64,000 nt of DNA, from the NCBI GenBank assembly GCA_017654935.2, contig CM065699.1, positions 47,767,456 through 47,831,455 of the forward strand, read 5' to 3'. The notes below the pieces were generated by a model that searched no databases, had not been told where the DNA came from, and was given only the letters and a program-made list of their open reading frames with translations. Position numbers and translations under genes: made by a program. The stretch is from Phymorhynchus buccinoides. Its lineage: Eukaryota > Mollusca > Gastropoda > Neogastropoda > Raphitomidae. Of this stretch, positions 23,641-38,100 are shown piece after piece (the first letter of the stretch is position 1; the number at the start of each line of letters is the position of its first letter).

Positions 23641-23924
23641 TTAAAAATTGGGGGAAAAGGCATCTCCTCAAGATTCATTTAAATCCCATCGACCTCTGAC
23701 ATTGTTTTTCTCCATTAACTTCTCTCTGAATTCAGAGAACTTGCTGCACCATGCCTGAATACCTGAATATTCACATTGTTTTTTTCTTCAAGCAATAGAA
23801 AGTAATACAGTATTTTTCTTTTTTGTAGGCTTGTAACATTTGCATTCGTACACAAAAACACAGACACAAGATATAAAAACATTTGTTTGGAGTTAAACTC
23901 ATCAATGTAACTGAACAGTTTCTA

Positions 23925-24025
23925 AATTAAGGAATCAACGATACGTGGTCAGGTTTAACGTGGTGACAGCCCCGACATGGCCTTAGTCATCGACAGGGCT
24001 ATAATTTTAATTTTAATCTTAAGGA
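23925..24025 (+). mobile_element. SINE 3' part ('gccccgacatggcc')
   Basis: 'ggtgacagccccgacatggc', 'cttagtcatcgacagggcta', then a TAATTT/TAATCT-rich tail. A short 5'-truncated relative sits in the opposite orientation at the COG4 exon 12 acceptor (38153-38206). Confidence 0.6.
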
Positions 24026-24051
24026 ATCAACAAGCCAAATGCACACACACA

Positions 24052-24796
24052 TACCATATTTTTCGGACTACAAGGCGCACCTTTGTATAAGCCCCCCCCC
24101 AAACACCAAATTTTACCCAAATTTCAGATTTTCTTACTATTTCATTAGTCACATTATAATAATAATAATAATTGTACATTTATATAGCGCTTTACCTCAG
24201 ATGAGCCCAAAGCGCTTTACAATCAATGATTCATCAACAGACAACCAAAACAGCATTCAAGAGTGACACCAACCAGCAACAGCGCATATACAAAGCAACT
24301 CTCTCTCTCTCTCTCTCTAACACACACACACGCACACACATAAACACACACATTTATCGAAGCCAACTCGTTCATACCCCATTCGGCAAGCCACAGCAAC
24401 CGAGCCGCATGGACTGACCACATACACCAACACACATACACAAACACCCTCACACAAAAACGTACGCACGCAGACAGACACACAGACACGCACATAAACA
24501 CAGACACACACACACACATGCGTGCACACACAACCCACAAAACCAAAACACACACATGTATGCACACATTCATGCTCTCTCACACACACACAACACACAC
24601 GCACACACACACACGCACCACAAAACACAGCACAAACCTCTTATTCAATCTTCCCTCACGTGCACACAACGATAGACAACTGATCAAATATTTAGGGCGC
24701 AGCAGGAAAAAGATGGGTTTTAAGAGAGGTTTTGAAGGCGCAGGGGTCTGAGTCTTGGGAAAAAAAGTATCGCCTTATAGTCCGAAAAATATGGTA
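24052..24796. mobile_element. TACCGTATTTTT-type MITE split by a microsatellite-bearing repeat
   Basis: Outer ends 'taccatatttttcggactac' and 'tagtccgaaaaatatggta' are inverted. Inside, from about 24158 to 24735, lies the repeat that starts with (AAT)n and 'tatatagcgctttacctcag', followed by CT and CA tracts. The same inner repeat is at 47468-47830 without the MITE around it. Confidence 0.7.
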
Positions 24797-24910
24797 TACA
24801 AGCAGATGAACAGCTTACACATATACACTCACTCTCTCTCACATATGAGTATAATAATGCACAGGACATACCCAAGTATTCTCTCTCTCTCTCACACATA
24901 CAATGATACA

Positions 24911-25074
24911 CAACGTTTTTTCGGACTATAAGGCGATACTTTTCCCCCAGATTCAGAGCCCTACGCCTTATAATGTGACTAATAAAATGGTAAAAAAATA
25001 TATAACAAAATCTAAAATTTGGGGGATGCACCTCCTTTTACAGAGGTGCGCCTTATAGTCCGAAAAATACGGTA
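24911..25074. mobile_element. TACCGTATTTTT-type MITE, full copy
   Basis: Ends 'cgttttttcggactataagg' and 'ccttatagtccgaaaaatac' enclose about 165 bp. It lies about 600 bp downstream of the COG4 stop codon, so it may fall within or just beyond the 3' UTR. Confidence 0.75.
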
Positions 25075-25678
25075 CACCCTTTTCACTTTGACATCTCTAA
25101 AATATGCATACAGTAATCCTTTTCATTTGTACCCAAACAAGTCCCCAAACATGTCTATACACAAAGCACCTCATGAAAACAAACTGAGAAACCCAAAAAC
25201 AATTATGCTACCAGATTTCCGGAATGTACAATAATTACCAAGTCATTCAAAACTCCCCCAGAAAACAACCAATGCAAAAAACACCAGTCAACAATCACAC
25301 CGCTTCCACTGAGATTGTTCTGCTCGTCGCTGTCTTAGTTCTTCTTCTTCCGATTGGGGATGTTTATCCTGCCCCACGCCCAAAGTCTTCGCTTAGACTG
25401 CTATAGTTGTCCTGCATTGTATTTTCATGTTTGTTTTTTCGCACAATAAAATGGTTAACCGCTTGCCTGGTCCCGAGTCACAACCTCATTTACCCCCAGA
25501 TAGAAAGTTGTTAGAGATACGAGCTTTTGGTGGAAGGTGGTGGGGAAAAATGAGAGAGCTGACTATGTGTCACAAATGAAAGAAACCAACGGATGGAGAT
25601 CAAATATGGTGAAGTAACAACAACAACAACAGTCGGTGGCAGCTTTCTCCAAACAGGGCAGGGGATCGCGGGACGTCA
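25075..25678. other. Region downstream of the COG4 stop codon
   Basis: Should hold the COG4 3' UTR (minus strand). No AATAAA on the minus strand was found close to the stop, so the polyadenylation site is not placed. Plus-strand sequence includes 'aacaacaacaacaacagtc' at 25617, a possible SINE tail. Confidence 0.4.
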
Positions 25679-25721
25679 TCACAACTTTAACCTCTTGATG
25701 TCGTCACTGCGGAAGTCGTTC
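25679..25721 (-). CDS. COG4: COG4 last coding exon (21)
   Basis: Encodes [13 protein letters not shown] followed by TGA at 25681-25679; animal COG4 ends in DFRSEDIKRLRL. Acceptor 'ctgtttgcag'. The 3' UTR continues to the left. Confidence 0.97.
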
Positions 25722-27784
25722 CTGCAAACAGAAACTCAGTTTTACATATACCGCATTTTTTAGGACTACAAGGGCACCCCCCAAATTTTACACAACACAG
25801 ATTTTGTTATTATATTTTCTTTCTATAAGTCACATTATACGGCGCAGGGGTCTCTGTCTGGGGGGAAAAAAGTATTGCCTTATAGTCCTTAGCGCTTAGA
25901 GCTTAAAGGTGAAGCGCTATATAAATTTTCTTAAATAAATAAAAAGTCCGAAAAGTATAGTAGTATCATTTCTTTCAAAGACATTCCAGGATTCCTATAA
26001 AATGCTTAATACTGAAAAATGAAAATTGATACTGTTGAACAAACGCAAAGCAAGGAATTAAACTGCGCTCAAAATGACTGTTGTTAACTTACTTTTCATA
26101 TCTCTAGATTTGTTCTGGTTTGAAAATCACAAAAATTCACAATAATTGTGCCTTATAAGATCATAAATTAAAAAGAAACAAAAAAACAGCATATGAAAAT
26201 GCTGCTAAGATACCACCAGGCAAGTACATAGAATCATTAAGACCCCCTCCTGCCCTTGAAATTCAAAATGTGTGATGCATAGAATCTTACACAAGATGTG
26301 TAACACACATACATACCATACACACACACCAAACACACACACACACCACTACACACACACACACACACACTACACACACACCACTAAACAAACACACACA
26401 CCACTAGACACACACATACCACACACACACACACACACCACTACACACACACATACATACCAAACACACACACACATTCCTCCTACCTGAGGCTGAGGGT
26501 CTGTCGTACTTCGGCAGGTGTCAGTCTCCAGGTGAGAGGCCCCGAGTTCTGACCCCAGTAATCCATGATCTCTGACACCTGGGACAGTTCAAACAACACA
26601 TGGAATGGAAACTCTCAAATGTGCTCATAAACACACACTCACACCTACACACTACACACACACACACGCGCACACACACCTACCTACACACACACACGCA
26701 CACATACACACGCGCACACACACCTACCTACACACACACACACGCACACGCACGCACACATACACAATCCAACAAACAAACAAAAATGCACCACAATAAC
26801 ACTTTGATCAATGTTACACGATTTCTTTTTACCATTTTGAATTGATATCACAACAATGCTTTCTTTTTTTTGTCCTTTGCTCTCAATCTATGAAAAGTTT
26901 GTCGCATTTTAAAATTTTATTACTTTTTAAACGTAAGGAAACCAAGCGAAAAATACATCCTCAGACAAAAAAACAATGTTTCTCAAACCTACCCTCTCCA
27001 AGTTAAGAATGGTGGCCATTTGCGTGAGACGTGCAAACTTGTCTCTGACAGTCCACGTGGTCACTGACGACAGATAGCCAACCACTGACCGCAACTCCTT
27101 GTCAAACTGTAAACCTCCCAGCTGTAAAATAGATCATCATCATCATCGTCATCATCATCATCATTATTGTCATCACTATCATCATCATCACCGTCGTCAT
27201 CATCATCATCATCCCCCCTGTGGGGATAGCGGGGGTCTTTTGCATAAATAGTTCTCCCACCTTCTGGAAGCTCTGTGCTTCCTCTAATCTGTCACTATCG
27301 TTGACTGCCTTTTCCCTTTGCTCACTGTCATCTACTATCTTTCTGCCTTACCGGTCCATTCGCCTGCCTTTTTTCAAGAAACACTTTCAAAAAGATTTCC
27401 TCCAGCCGAAGTCGGACTTGCTTGGCCTAACCATTTCTTAGTTAGGTGCATAACGGCAGCATGACGCATCTGCGCTCAGAATTGACAGGAAACTGAGCGA
27501 TCGAAGAAGAAAAATTGTCCTCATCATCATCGTCCTCATCATCATCGTCGTCATCATCACCATCATTATCATCACCATCATGATCATCGTCACCATCATC
27601 ATGATCATCATCACCATCATCATGATCATCGTCACCATCATCACCATTCCTCTCTCACTCACTCTGTTGAAGGAGGTCTTTCCCACAGCCTTCTCCAGTT
27701 GCACGGTGATTTCTGTGGTCACCAGGGTGACAAAGGTGTCATAGTTGGCACTGGTCAGAGAGCTCTGTCAAACACACATGCATG

Positions 27785-27816
<32 letters not shown>

Positions 27817-30800
27817 AGCGCACACACACAGTCACACACACACAAGCGCACACGCGCACACACACATACACACACACAAGTACACACGGTTACCACGTTA
27901 CGCATAGAACAAACCCACCAGAATTACTGAATACTCAAGCTGATTACGCGCAAGAAATTAACAATCTCAAGCACAGAAAGTTTCAATAATTTTAATAAAT
28001 CCTGCAAGGTTATTGTAGCAAATTTGTGGGTTGAAGACAACTGTACCAACGTTCACAACAAATTAAAACACAGTCGAAATTGAAACCCAAAACAAAAGAT
28101 TTAATAAACAAAGCACAAGACGAATCCTGTTTCGGGTTCAACCCGTTGTCCAGTGCTCAATTCCTGCACCAATGTTAACAGGAACCTTAGGTGTGTCAAA
28201 CAGATTCCTTGCCCCCCCCCCACACACACCTCTTTTCACCCAAACCATGTGAACAGTGTGGGATGGGGCAGTGGGTGGATGCCTCGTGCCTCCATACGGG
28301 GAGCTGGACGACCCCGATCCCTCTACGACTCTCTCCCCGTGGGGATACCGGGGGTATTTTGGTAGACATAGTTCCCCCACCTTCTGGAAGTTCTGTGCTT
28401 GTAACTTCATCTAATATGTCCCTCTCTTTGACACTGCCTGTTCCCTTTGCTTGCTTTTATCTACTCTTTATTGGCCCATTCTCCTGCCCTTTCCAAAAAA
28501 AAATATTCCAAATTTTCTCCTTTGAGCTCCTCCGAAACCGGAATATGTCGGCTGAATGCAGCCGGGAGACCCGCGGAAACTGAAAAACGGACACATATGT
28601 GTACCTTTCCCCATATAGCCTTATCGCCTGGGAACTCTAAAAGAAGAAGAATATCTGTACTGGTGTAAGCTCTAATATGGCACAGTAAGGCTTTCTGCTA
28701 TACGGTATTGTACATTCTAGTGGAGAATCGTACCGTACTGTACATCCTAGCGGAGCATTGTACCTTGAAGGTGGACACACATACTGCCCTGTACTGTACC
28801 ATTCTATATGGTATTGTCCGTACTGTACATCCTAGCGGAGCATTGTACCGCACTGTACATCCTAGCGGAGCATTGTACCGCACTGTACATCCTAGCGGAG
28901 CATTGTACCGCACTGTACATCCTAGCGGAGCATTGCACCACACTGTACATCCTAGCGGAGCATTGTACCGCACTGTACATCCTAGCGGAGCATTGTACCG
29001 CACTGTACATCCTAGCGGAGCATTGTACCGCACTGTACATCCTAGCGGAGCATTGTACCGCACTGTACATCCTAGCGGAGCATTGTACCGCACTGTACAT
29101 CCTAGCGGAGCATTGTACCGCACTGTACATCCTAGCGGAGCATTGTACCGCACTGTACATCCTAGCGGAGCATTGTACCGCACTGTACATCCTAGCGGAG
29201 CATTGTACCGCACTGTACATCCTAGCGGAGCATTGTACCGCACTGTACATCCTAGCGGAGCATTGTACCGCACTGTACATCCTAGCGGAGCATTGTACCG
29301 CACTGTACATCCTAGCGGAGCATTGTACCGCACTGTACATCCTAGCGGAGCATTGTACCGCACTGTACATCCTAGCGGAGCATTGTACCGCACTGTACAT
29401 CCTAGCGGAGCATTGTACCGCACTGTACATCCTAGCGGAGCATTGTACCGCACTGTACATCCTAGCGGAGCATTGTACCGCACTGTACATCCTAGCGGAG
29501 CATTGTACCGCACTGTACATCCTAGCGGAGCATTGTACCGCACTGTACATCCTAGCGGAGCATTGTACCGCACTGTACATCCTAGCGGAGCATTGTACCG
29601 CACTGTACATCCTAGCGGAGCATTGTACCGCACTGTACATCCTAGCGGAGCATTGTACCGCACTGTACATCCTAGCGGAGCATTGTACCGCACTGTACAT
29701 CCTAGCGGAGCATTGTACCGCACTCTACATCCTAGCGGAGCATTGTACCGCACTGTACATCCTAGCGGAGCATTGTACCGCACTGTACATCCTAGCGGAG
29801 CATTGTACCGCACTGTACATCCTAGCGGAGCATTGTACCGCACTGTACATCCTAGCGGAGCATTGTACCGCACTGTACATCCTAGCGGAGCATTGTACCG
29901 CACTGTACATCCTAGCGGAGCATTGTACCGCACTGTACATCCTGGCGGAGCATTGTACCGCACTGTACATCCTGGCGGAGCATTGTACCGCACTGTACAT
30001 CCTGGCGGAGCATTGTACCGCACTGTACATCCTGGCGGAGCATTGTACCGCACTGTACATCCTGGCGGAGCATTGTACCGCACTGTACATCCTAGCGGAG
30101 CATTGTACCGCACTGTACATCCTGGCGGAGCATTGTACCGCACTGTACATCCTGGCGGAGCATTGTACCGCACTGTACATCCTAGCGGAGCATTGTACCG
30201 CACTGTACATCCTAGCGGAGCATTGTACCGCACTGTACATCCTGGCGGAGCATTGTACCGCACTGTACATCCTGGCGGAGCATTGTACCGCACTGTACAT
30301 CCTGGCGGAGCATTGTACCGCACTGTACATCCTAGCGGAGCATTGTACCGCACTGTACATCCTAGCGGAGCATTGTACCGCACTCTACATCCTAGCGGAG
30401 CATTGTACCGCACTGTACATCCTAGCGGAGCATTGTACCGCACTGTACATCCTAGCGGAGCATTGTACCGCACTGTACATCCTAGCGGAGCATTGTACCG
30501 CACTGTACATCCTAGCGGAGCATTGTACCGCACTGTACATCCTAGCGGAGCATTGTACCGCACTCTACATCCTAGCGGAGCATTGTACCGCACTGTACAT
30601 CCTAGCGGAGCATTGTACCGCACTGTACATCCTAGCGGAGCATTGTACCGCACTGTACATCCTAGCGGAGCATTGTACCGCACTGTACATCCTAGCGGAG
30701 CATTGTACCGCACTGTACATCCTAGCGGAGCATTGTACCGCACTGTACATCCTAGCGGAGCATTGTACCGCACTGTACATCCTAGCGGAGCATTGTACCG

Positions 30801-32139
30801 CACTGTACATCCTAGCGGAGCATTGTACCGCACTGTACATCCTAGCGGAGCATTGTACCGCACTGTACATCCTAGCGGAGCATTGTACCGCACTGTACAT
30901 CCTAGCGGAGCATTGTACCTTGAAGGTGGAGAGCATGGTGTCCAGTGTCACTATACTGCCCTGTACCATACTGTACATCCTAGCGGAGCATTGTACCGCA
31001 CTGTACATCCTAGCGGAGCATTGTACCGCACTGTACATCCTAGCGGAGCATTGTACCGCACTGTACATCCTAGCGGAGCATTGTACCGCACTGTACATCC
31101 TAGCGGAGCATTGTACCGCACTGTACATCCTAGCGGAGCATTGTACCGCACTGTACATCCTAGCGGAGCATTGTACCGCACTGTACATCCTAGCGGAGCA
31201 TTGTACCGCACTGTACATCCTAGCGGAGCATTGTACCGCACTGTACATCCTAGCGGAGCATTGTACCGCACTGTACATCCTAGCGGAGCATTGTACCGCA
31301 CTGTACATCCTAGCGGAGCATTGTACCTTGAAGGTGGAGAGCATGGTGTCCAGTGTCACTATACTGCCCTGTACCATACTGTACATCCTAGCGGAGCATT
31401 ATACCGCACTGTACATCCTAGCGGAGCATTGTACCTTGAAGGTGGAGAGCATGGTGTCCAGTGTCACTATACTGCCCTGTACCATACTGTACATCCTAGC
31501 GGAGCATTATACCGCACTGTACATCCTAGCGGAGCATTGTACCTTGAAGGTGGAGAGCATGGTGTCCAGTGTCACTATACTGCCCTGTACCATACTGTAC
31601 ATCCTAGCGGAGCATTATACCGCACTGTACATCCTAGCGGAGCATTGTACCTTGAAGGTGGAGAGCATGGTGTCCAGTGTCACTATACTGCCCTGTACCA
31701 TACTGTACATCCTAGCGGAGCATTATACCGCACTGTACATCCTAGCGGAGCATTGTACCTTGAAGGTGGAGAGCATGGTGTCCAGTGTCACTATACTGCC
31801 CTGCACCCAGGGGTCGTTGGCTTCGTAGTTGGAGAACTCCTCCTGAGAGAACACAAACAATGACACATTTGACACAACAATCGAACATCATCAAAGAAAA
31901 GAACATTTTCTTAAGAGATGTGTGCGCACAGACACAGACACATGCACACACAGGCAGGCAGACACACACACGCACATGTGCGTACACATGCATGCACGCA
32001 TTCACACAGACACACACACACACATTCTTACATTTTGTCTTAAATCACTGTTAGGTGGATATACGTTAAATTAAAGAATGAACACAAACACACGCATAAA
32101 GAATGAACACACACACACACACACACATATGCTCACGCG

Positions 32140-32170
<31 letters not shown>

Positions 32171-35100
32171 GCGCGCGCACGCACGCACGCACACACACAC
32201 ACACGCACACACACACACGCACGCACACACACTCACACACATTTTTACATTTTGTCTAAGATCACTGTTAGGTGGATAGACATTAAATTAAAGAATGAAT
32301 AAACACATGCACACACACACACACACACATGTATGCACATGCACACACACACACACACGTATGCACGCGTGCACACACACGCATGCACACACACACATTC
32401 TTACATTTTGTGTAAGATCACTGTTAGATGGATAGATGTTAAATGAAAGAATGAACACACACACATGCACACACACACCTCGTATGCACACGCGCACACA
32501 CACACACCTCAGTAATGTTGTGACTGGTTGACAGGAAGTTGTCGACCAGAGGCTTTATTCGTGGCTTTATGGCGCTGGAGGTCAGCTGGGAAAATCCAAA
32601 GTCCACAACGTCCTTGAACCTTCCGGACACCGTGCCAAGGTCAGTGAGGCAACTCTGAAAGTTAACGAGCACGATAATCAAGGCAGCTGTTGTACCATTA
32701 GAAGTTTGAAACATGATGGTTAACATGAAGTGGCTACAGGTCAATAGAAAAAAAAACAATCGGGGGGAGAAACTAAAAAAAAACGTGGGGATACCGGGTG
32801 GGGTCTTTTGTATAAATAGTTCCCTCACCTTCTGGAAGTTCTGTGCTTGTAACTTCCTCTAATCTGTCACTCTCTTTGACTCTGCCTTTTCCCTTTGCTT
32901 ACTGTCATCTACTATCTTTCTGTCTTACTGGTCCATTCTCCTGCCTTTTTTTTTAGAAACACTTTCAAAAAGATTTCCTCCAGCCGAAGTCGGATTTGCC
33001 GGGCTTAACTATTTCTTAGTTAGGCGCATAACGGCAGCTTGACGCATCTGCGCTAAAATGTTATCTGTTTGTTATCTGTTTACAGTGTTGTTTCAAGTAT
33101 TTAATTATAGAAATCATTATTGTTTGAAAGCTTGCATAGACATCTATATGTGTGCAAAGTTTGAACAATGTATGCCTTCTATTTCCTGAGAAAATGCCAA
33201 CGTTAAAGTTTGGAGATTAGACCACGGACGCAACACACACATACACATACACACACACACACACAGCCGAACAACTATCATACTATAGGCTCACTTCGTG
33301 TTAACGAGCCAAAAATGCAGTGTGCTAAAGGTTAAACAAAAATGGTGTTCATTCGTACATTCGTATTCTCTCTCTCTCATTTGCATGCATACAGTACACA
33401 CACTGGACACGTGCTCCATACTGACCTCCAGCTTGGCCTTGCTCTGCTCTGTGCACTGCTGGACATACAGCTTGGACACTTCGTCCTGGGAAAGACCACC
33501 AAAAAACCAACATGATCAGGTCAATGAATAACAATCAATAGGCACATTTACAACAGAGAGGAATGGGTAGCACATGTACAGATCTGACACACTCACACCA
33601 CCCTTTAGACTTAAAGAGGGTGTTAACATTAACCCTTTCGCTGCCAGACATTTTTCAGCCCAAAAATACCCTTAAACTTAAATGGGTAGAGAACACCCCA
33701 AATATCTGGCCCAATATTGGGAATTCCTCTGTGACATGTATACCATTAGGCCTGGAACTACCTCCCACAAAATTAAGAAAATAGGGTCTTCGGATTACAG
33801 GCCCTGATTTGATGCCTTTTAATGACATGGGTGTTAAACCATTGTGGTACATAAATGCGACATTGGCGGTGAAAGTGTTAACCCTTTGACTGCCGCCAAC
33901 ATATCACGTATTGACCTGATGACATCACTGATGATGTCATCAGATGAAGAGGAATAACTCCGATACGCTGGCTTTTGCTCTGACACAGTCAAGAGAGTTA
34001 TATCCCCAGACCATTTTGCCAGACTGGCTCTATCGGTTGTCTTTTTCATGGCATGATTTGCCCAATGGTTTTTTCTTTAATTTTCTCTGGCAGTCAAGGG
34101 GTTAAAGCCGCCTCACACTATCCAACCTTTTCAGTTGGAAGAAAATTCAGCTGAGAACTCCATTCAACTACTTGTGGCCGTGTGCCGTATTCACTATCAG
34201 CAAGCATTGGCTGTATTCCCACAACTGCCTGAGTGAGTTGGAAGTAAAAGGCGCAGTCGCCAATTCCTTCCGACCTGGTGGGAAGGGTTTCATCCGACCA
34301 AAATTTGCATCTGTGATTTCTACTCACTCTGTCAAAAAGAACGGAAAACTGGAAGAAAGGTCACAACCATTTTCATCCGATTTGATTTGATTTGATTGAT
34401 TTAATTTAAAGTCTGTTCACACAATGGTGATATTAGACTTGGGGGGGGGGGGGGAGGGAAAAAAAAAAAAAAAAAAAATGTGAATATGAGTGCGTGTGCA
34501 ACAAATCCCTAACAAATTAATAACAACAAATAAATAAAAAAGTGAAAAAGAAAACAAAATTAAAGTTAATTAACTCATGAACTAAAGTAATCTTGCAATT
34601 CCATCCGACTAGGTTGGATAGTGCGAGGCGGCTTTTAGCAAATTCAATTTAAGATAAGGCAAGATACAAGGTCTTGTTCTTCGCCACGCGTGACCACAAT
34701 CAACGCTTTGATTACTTTGCCGCGGATCCGTGCTTTACTATATATTTTTTTGTGCGGTGACAGCCCAAATACGGCCTTGGTAGTAGGGGAGTCTACAAAC
34801 AAAATGATTGATCAAAGATACATGCTGTCATCAAAATGATATTTGATATTTCCTATGAAATTCGGGTTGCTCCCACATGGAGAGTGCGTCGCAGCCAGAG
34901 GCGCGCCATTTATTTTTTAATTTTTATATTTGCATGCAATTTTTGTGTGACTGATGAAGAAGAAAAAGGGGGTGGGGGGTCAATTCTGACCGATGACAAC
35001 TTTTTCGTTGCCACTGGGTTTAACGTGTGCTAAGTGCATGGGCACACAGGACCTCGGTTTATCGTCTCTTCCGAAAGACTCCATGTTCAGACCATAAGGC

Positions 35101-38100
35101 CTAGTGCAGAGTGAGAGGAAAAATCCCCCTGTACCCAGGTTCGAACTCGGGTTTATTGCGCATGAGGCGAACGTGTTACCTCTGTGATACTCTACACTTT
35201 AGTTTACACGCAAGTCATCATCAAATGTCTTTTTTTCATTATCCCTTCAGATTCCTCTCTCTCTATCTCTCTCCTATCAAACAATACATACACTTGCACA
35301 TATTCCAGATGCTACCACTACTATCCCCCCTCCCCCCTCCCAGCTACCCCCCACTTTTTTTGCATAGGTATCTGAGAGATGGAGAGATATACAGACAGAC
35401 AGAAAGCTAGATCTGGAATAATGCATGTATTAAAAAAAAAAGAGAAAAAAGAACCAATATGTACATAAGATTATCCCCTCCACCCAGTCACCCGAAACTT
35501 ACATACGCCGTTCGCGAGGCACACATGTATGCACACACTGACAAGACAGAAAGACAGAGAAACAGAGAGAGAGACTGAACTAAAATATTTAATTTGAAAA
35601 AGCTTAACCCTTTCGCCGCCAGCCATTGTTCAGCCAAATATTTCGACCAAATTTACCTAGGCTAGGTAAAGAAAAGTTGGCATCTGCAGTACTGTGAATC
35701 CCCCAATGACATGCATCAGATAAACCCTTTCCTTATCTCTCAAAATTAACAACATAAGGATATTGGATAACTGATCCAACTTTTATGCCTTTTAGTAGCG
35801 TGGGTGTGGTGCTAAAATGCGACATCGGTGGTGAAAGGGTTAAATAGCTCCTATGCCCCAGGAAGTATGACTGCAATGGAGAAACTTACACAGGGTTCAG
35901 AGATTTTTCATATCGAAATTCACAAACTTTCAAAGACCTTTTCAAAGACCCTTTATCCTATTTTCAGAGACCTCTCACGACATGCAATGATGACGATTGC
36001 TTCGATCATGATCATCAAGTTGCATCGGTGTAGCCAAAAGACCTGGATATAGTGAAGGGAAGTAACTCGACAAACTGAGGGCGTCTGCTGTATGGAAATT
36101 TAGTGACATTAAATTGCTTCTTTATCAATTCTGGAAGCAAACGGAAAAAAAAACACCCATTCATCTCGGTGAACGTTCCTTCTCTTTTCAGGCCTCCTCT
36201 ACTTGGAACAAACTCCCTCTTCCTCTCCGTTCTGCCAACTCCCTTTCTTCATTTAAGTCTTCCCTCAAAGCCACTCTCTTCAAATCGTAGCCTGCTCTGT
36301 TCTTTTGGAAAGTATTTTTTGTCCCTTCTCTGCGCGTGTGTTTGTGTGCAGTGTGTGGTTTGTGCGGGCGTGTGTTGTGTTGTGTGGTGTGGTGTGTGTG
36401 TGTGTGTTTTGGTTGTTGTTGTTGTTGTTTGTCTTTGTTTTGTGGGGGGGGGGGGGGGGGGGTAGTCAATGACTTTTTAAGGCAACAACGACTTTTTCAC
36501 AAACCATTTCAATGATTTTCACATACTTCGTAGACTTGAACATGGAACTCCATTTCTCAAAGACCTTCAAACACTGTGCGAACCCTGTTACAGACAGAAA
36601 GATAGACCAAGAGAGAGAAAAGGCTGGGTGGAGGAACGGACTCACCTCCAAGTTGTTCTTCAGGGCTTTGCAGTAATCACAACTGACTTCAGCATTGTTC
36701 AGGGAAGTCTGGAAACAAAAAAGAAAAATAGAAAAGCAAAATGAGTAAATCTGACAAGATTTGCAACAATAAACCAGCACACACTACAGTTAACTCATTC
36801 AAGTCGTTCCGGCCATATATGTCTGGAATTAATAGATAGCTGTTAATTTGATGCATTTGCTTCAAGGGAAGTAAATCTCTGTGCACCTTGCACACTATGG
36901 TGACCTTGGTCACTTCTAAACTCGCTTCGCTCCCTCAGAACCACAATTTTGCCTCTGACTTTGCTTTTGTAGCGGTTTGTTGTGAGGCAACCAATCGGTG
37001 TAGAGAGTTTTTCTATATAAAGTCTATATATAAATAAGTCTGATCTACCACTTCCCTATGTCTAATCCTAGAAGTAAAAACCCGTAATCTTCTTTCATTT
37101 CTCCATATGTTTATGTCTGTGGCTGGAGCGATTTGAGAGGTTTTTTTAATGATTCAAAATTGTTGCGATGCGAACGAGTTAATAAACTAGACACTGATAA
37201 AAGACGTAATCAGTCCTTGTAACAAGCACGTGGAAACCAAATTTTTGCTTTAATTTTTTTCCTCCTAATGTTGTGATTTTCTTTTCTGTCCCATCTTCTG
37301 GGCCGTACAGTGGCGTTGCTTCCACGCCACTCATTCCGAGTCCCAACTCACAGCCACACCCTGGTTTCCCAGGTCGCAGAATCCGAAACCAGCAGTCCAA
37401 GGGGAGCGAATCTATGTTCGTCCATCAGGAGGCAACCATTTGCTACATTGCATGCACGATATCATACATTATTTTCATTGTACAACTCACCAAGAAACTA
37501 GCCCTGGCCTTGATTTTCTCGGCATCGGAGCTCTGGATCTTGCCCTGGGTGATGGAGGCCTGCACCAAGTTGTAAGCCTGCTGCAGGTCGAAGCCGGAGG
37601 GGAAGCCGGCCCGAAGCCGCTGGTAGAGCACCTCCCTGAAGTCCTGCTCGATGATGGTGCAGGCGTGGTTCAGCATGGCGCACACCCCGTCTATACTGCT
37701 GCTGGACACCGCTCGTCTGGAGGACATAGTTATAACAACTGTCAAATATTGTGAATGATTTCTAATGTGCTTTCTACACTTTACAGTGTACACCCTGTCT
37801 ATACTGCTGCTGGACATGCTGATTTCTTGACGATGAAAACTGGAAAACGGACACATACGTATCCACTGTGGCCTTATGGCCCGGGAACGTTTGATTAATG
37901 TTTTTTCAGTTATGTTGTATCTCTGTCATGTTGTTGCACCTAACCTGAATTTCTCTTTTGGAGATATTAAATAAAACTTGAACTTGAACTTGAACGCTGA
38001 AGAAGATAGACAGGGATACCTAAATGTGTAGTTTATTATTTTTAACATGACTGACCTGACTGATTTCTTGACGATGAAGAAGGTGTCGTCCACCATGCTG

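Noticed and set aside
26272..26845. His/Thr-rich small proteins
   Set aside because: Translation of CA repeats around exon 20.
28820..30918. CRISPR-like direct repeats
   Set aside because: Repeats are contiguous without unique spacers, and the DNA is from an animal with spliced genes.
28698..31863. Open frames of about 1000 and 730 codons
   Set aside because: Same cause (30-bp and 108-bp units); the true coding content here is COG4 exon 17 on the minus strand.
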